Source: Polaromonas sp. (GTDB lineage Bacteria > Pseudomonadota > Gammaproteobacteria > Burkholderiales > Burkholderiaceae_C). From it: a DNA stretch of 6,634 bases. The notes below the pieces were generated by a model. That model had not been told where the DNA came from, searched no databases, and saw only the letters and a list, made by a program, of their open reading frames with translations. The stretch is taken from NCBI GenBank assembly GCA_023259235.1, contig JAHFQQ010000198.1, forward strand, positions 1 to 6,634, read 5' to 3'. Numbering within the stretch: the stretch's first letter is position 1; each line of letters starts with the position of its first letter. Both the position numbers and the translations under genes were made by a program. Shown piece by piece: positions 6,110 to 6,634 of this stretch.

Positions 6110-6634
6110 TCAACCCCAAATCACCGAGCGCATTGAGATGGAGCCCGCCTGAAAGCTGGTATTGAAAAACCGCATGGGTTCCCGCGCATCCACCGCGCCA
6201 GCGGCATACAGCAGGGGAAGGTAGTGCTCGTGGGTCGGGTGCGCCATTTTGGCCAGTTGCCCCAGTTTCTGGAAATTCGGCAATGCGTCCAGGTTGCCCT
6301 GCTGCAGATAGCCGCCAATCGTCTGGTCAAACTCCAGCGCCCAGTCATAGGCCTGGGTGCCGGCGGCGCCGCGCTGCATCTGGCGCAGGTTGTGCACAAT
6401 GTTGCCGCTACCCAAAATCAGCACGCCCCGGTTGCGCAGGGTCTTGAGCTGCCTGGCCAGGGCGTAGTGTTCGTCGGGTGCCCGGCCGTAGTCCATGCTG
6501 AGCTGGATTACCGGGATGTCCGCCTCCGGAAACATGGGCTTTAGCACCGACCAGGCGCCGTGGTCCAGCCCCCACTGCGTCAGATCCAGCCCCAGCGGCG
6601 CGGAACCGCGTTGCCTGACCATCCTGGCAATGAC
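6110..6634 (-). CDS. Extradiol ring-cleavage dioxygenase, LigB/YgiD (DODA-type) family (5' end beyond window)
   Basis: The visible C-terminal 174 residues match the YgiD / 4,5-DOPA extradiol dioxygenase family, metal-dependent enzymes that cleave catechol-type rings (the YgiD/DODA branch acts on DOPA). Recognisable blocks, numbered from the edge, are GLDHGAW (His25), FPEADIPVIQLSMD at about 35-48, GSGNIVHNLR (His81), and HPTHEHYLPLLYAAGA at 132-147 (His135, His137), ending SMRSVIWG. The family is about 260 residues, so some 85-90 N-terminal residues, including the first metal-binding histidines, lie beyond position 6634. The frame stays open to the edge, so the ATG at 6622 is internal, not the start. 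It converges on the aminotransferase gene and shares its terminator. The true substrate is unknown, and a role in aromatic catabolism is only possible, so I give no symbol. Confidence 0.9.
   Translation of the reverse strand, partial: VIARMVRQRGSAPLGLDLTQWGLDHGAWSVLKPMFPEADIPVIQLSMDYGRAPDEHYALARQLKTLRNRGVLILGSGNIVHNLRQMQRGAAGTQAYDWALEFDQTIGGYLQQGNLDALPNFQKLGQLAKMAHPTHEHYLPLLYAAGAVDAREPMRFFNTSFQAGSISMRSVIWG

Overview
The window looks like ordinary chromosomal DNA of a betaproteobacterium, most likely Burkholderiales and probably Comamonadaceae (Polaromonas/Rhodoferax/Acidovorax-like). This rests on high-GC codon use, protein sequences that read as betaproteobacterial versions of their families, and the gene set. 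The placement is from recognition, not from a search. I see no mobile element, CRISPR array, tRNA or rRNA.

Layout, left to right. Positions 1-2223 hold the start of an isc operon on the minus strand, in transcription order iscR (2223-1687), iscS (1591-374) and iscU (313 to beyond the left edge). These are the Fe-S cluster-sensing repressor, the cysteine desulfurase and the scaffold. Later isc genes (iscA, hscB, hscA, fdx) would be expected beyond position 1 but are not visible. The 262-bp gap at 2224-2485 carries the iscR control region. It contains a strong match to the IscR type 1 operator (2339-2363) and, further upstream, an unexplained dyad that resembles an NtrC box (2430-2446). Next is uvrB (4615-2486, minus), the damage-recognition helicase of nucleotide excision repair.

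A 173-bp divergent region (4616-4788) separates uvrB from a plus-strand class I aminotransferase of the TyrB/AspC family (4789-5985). The same 10-mer lies upstream of both genes, in inverted orientation. The aminotransferase ends in a perfect 12-bp-stem bidirectional terminator (6014-6043). Between it and the next gene is a short segment with nested inverted repeats that may be a dispersed intergenic repeat. Positions 6110-6634 are the 3' part of a minus-strand extradiol dioxygenase of the LigB/YgiD (4,5-DOPA dioxygenase) family, whose start lies beyond the right edge.

Functionally, iscR-iscS-iscU form one unit: IscS delivers sulfur to IscU for cluster assembly, and IscR, itself an Fe-S protein, should repress the operon when clusters are plentiful. 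UvrB, the aminotransferase and the dioxygenase are housekeeping or catabolic neighbours with no evident mechanistic link to it. I found no convincing undescribed system. The points most worth checking are regulatory: the IscR site, the NtrC-like dyad, the paired 10-mers, and the absence of a LexA box at uvrB.
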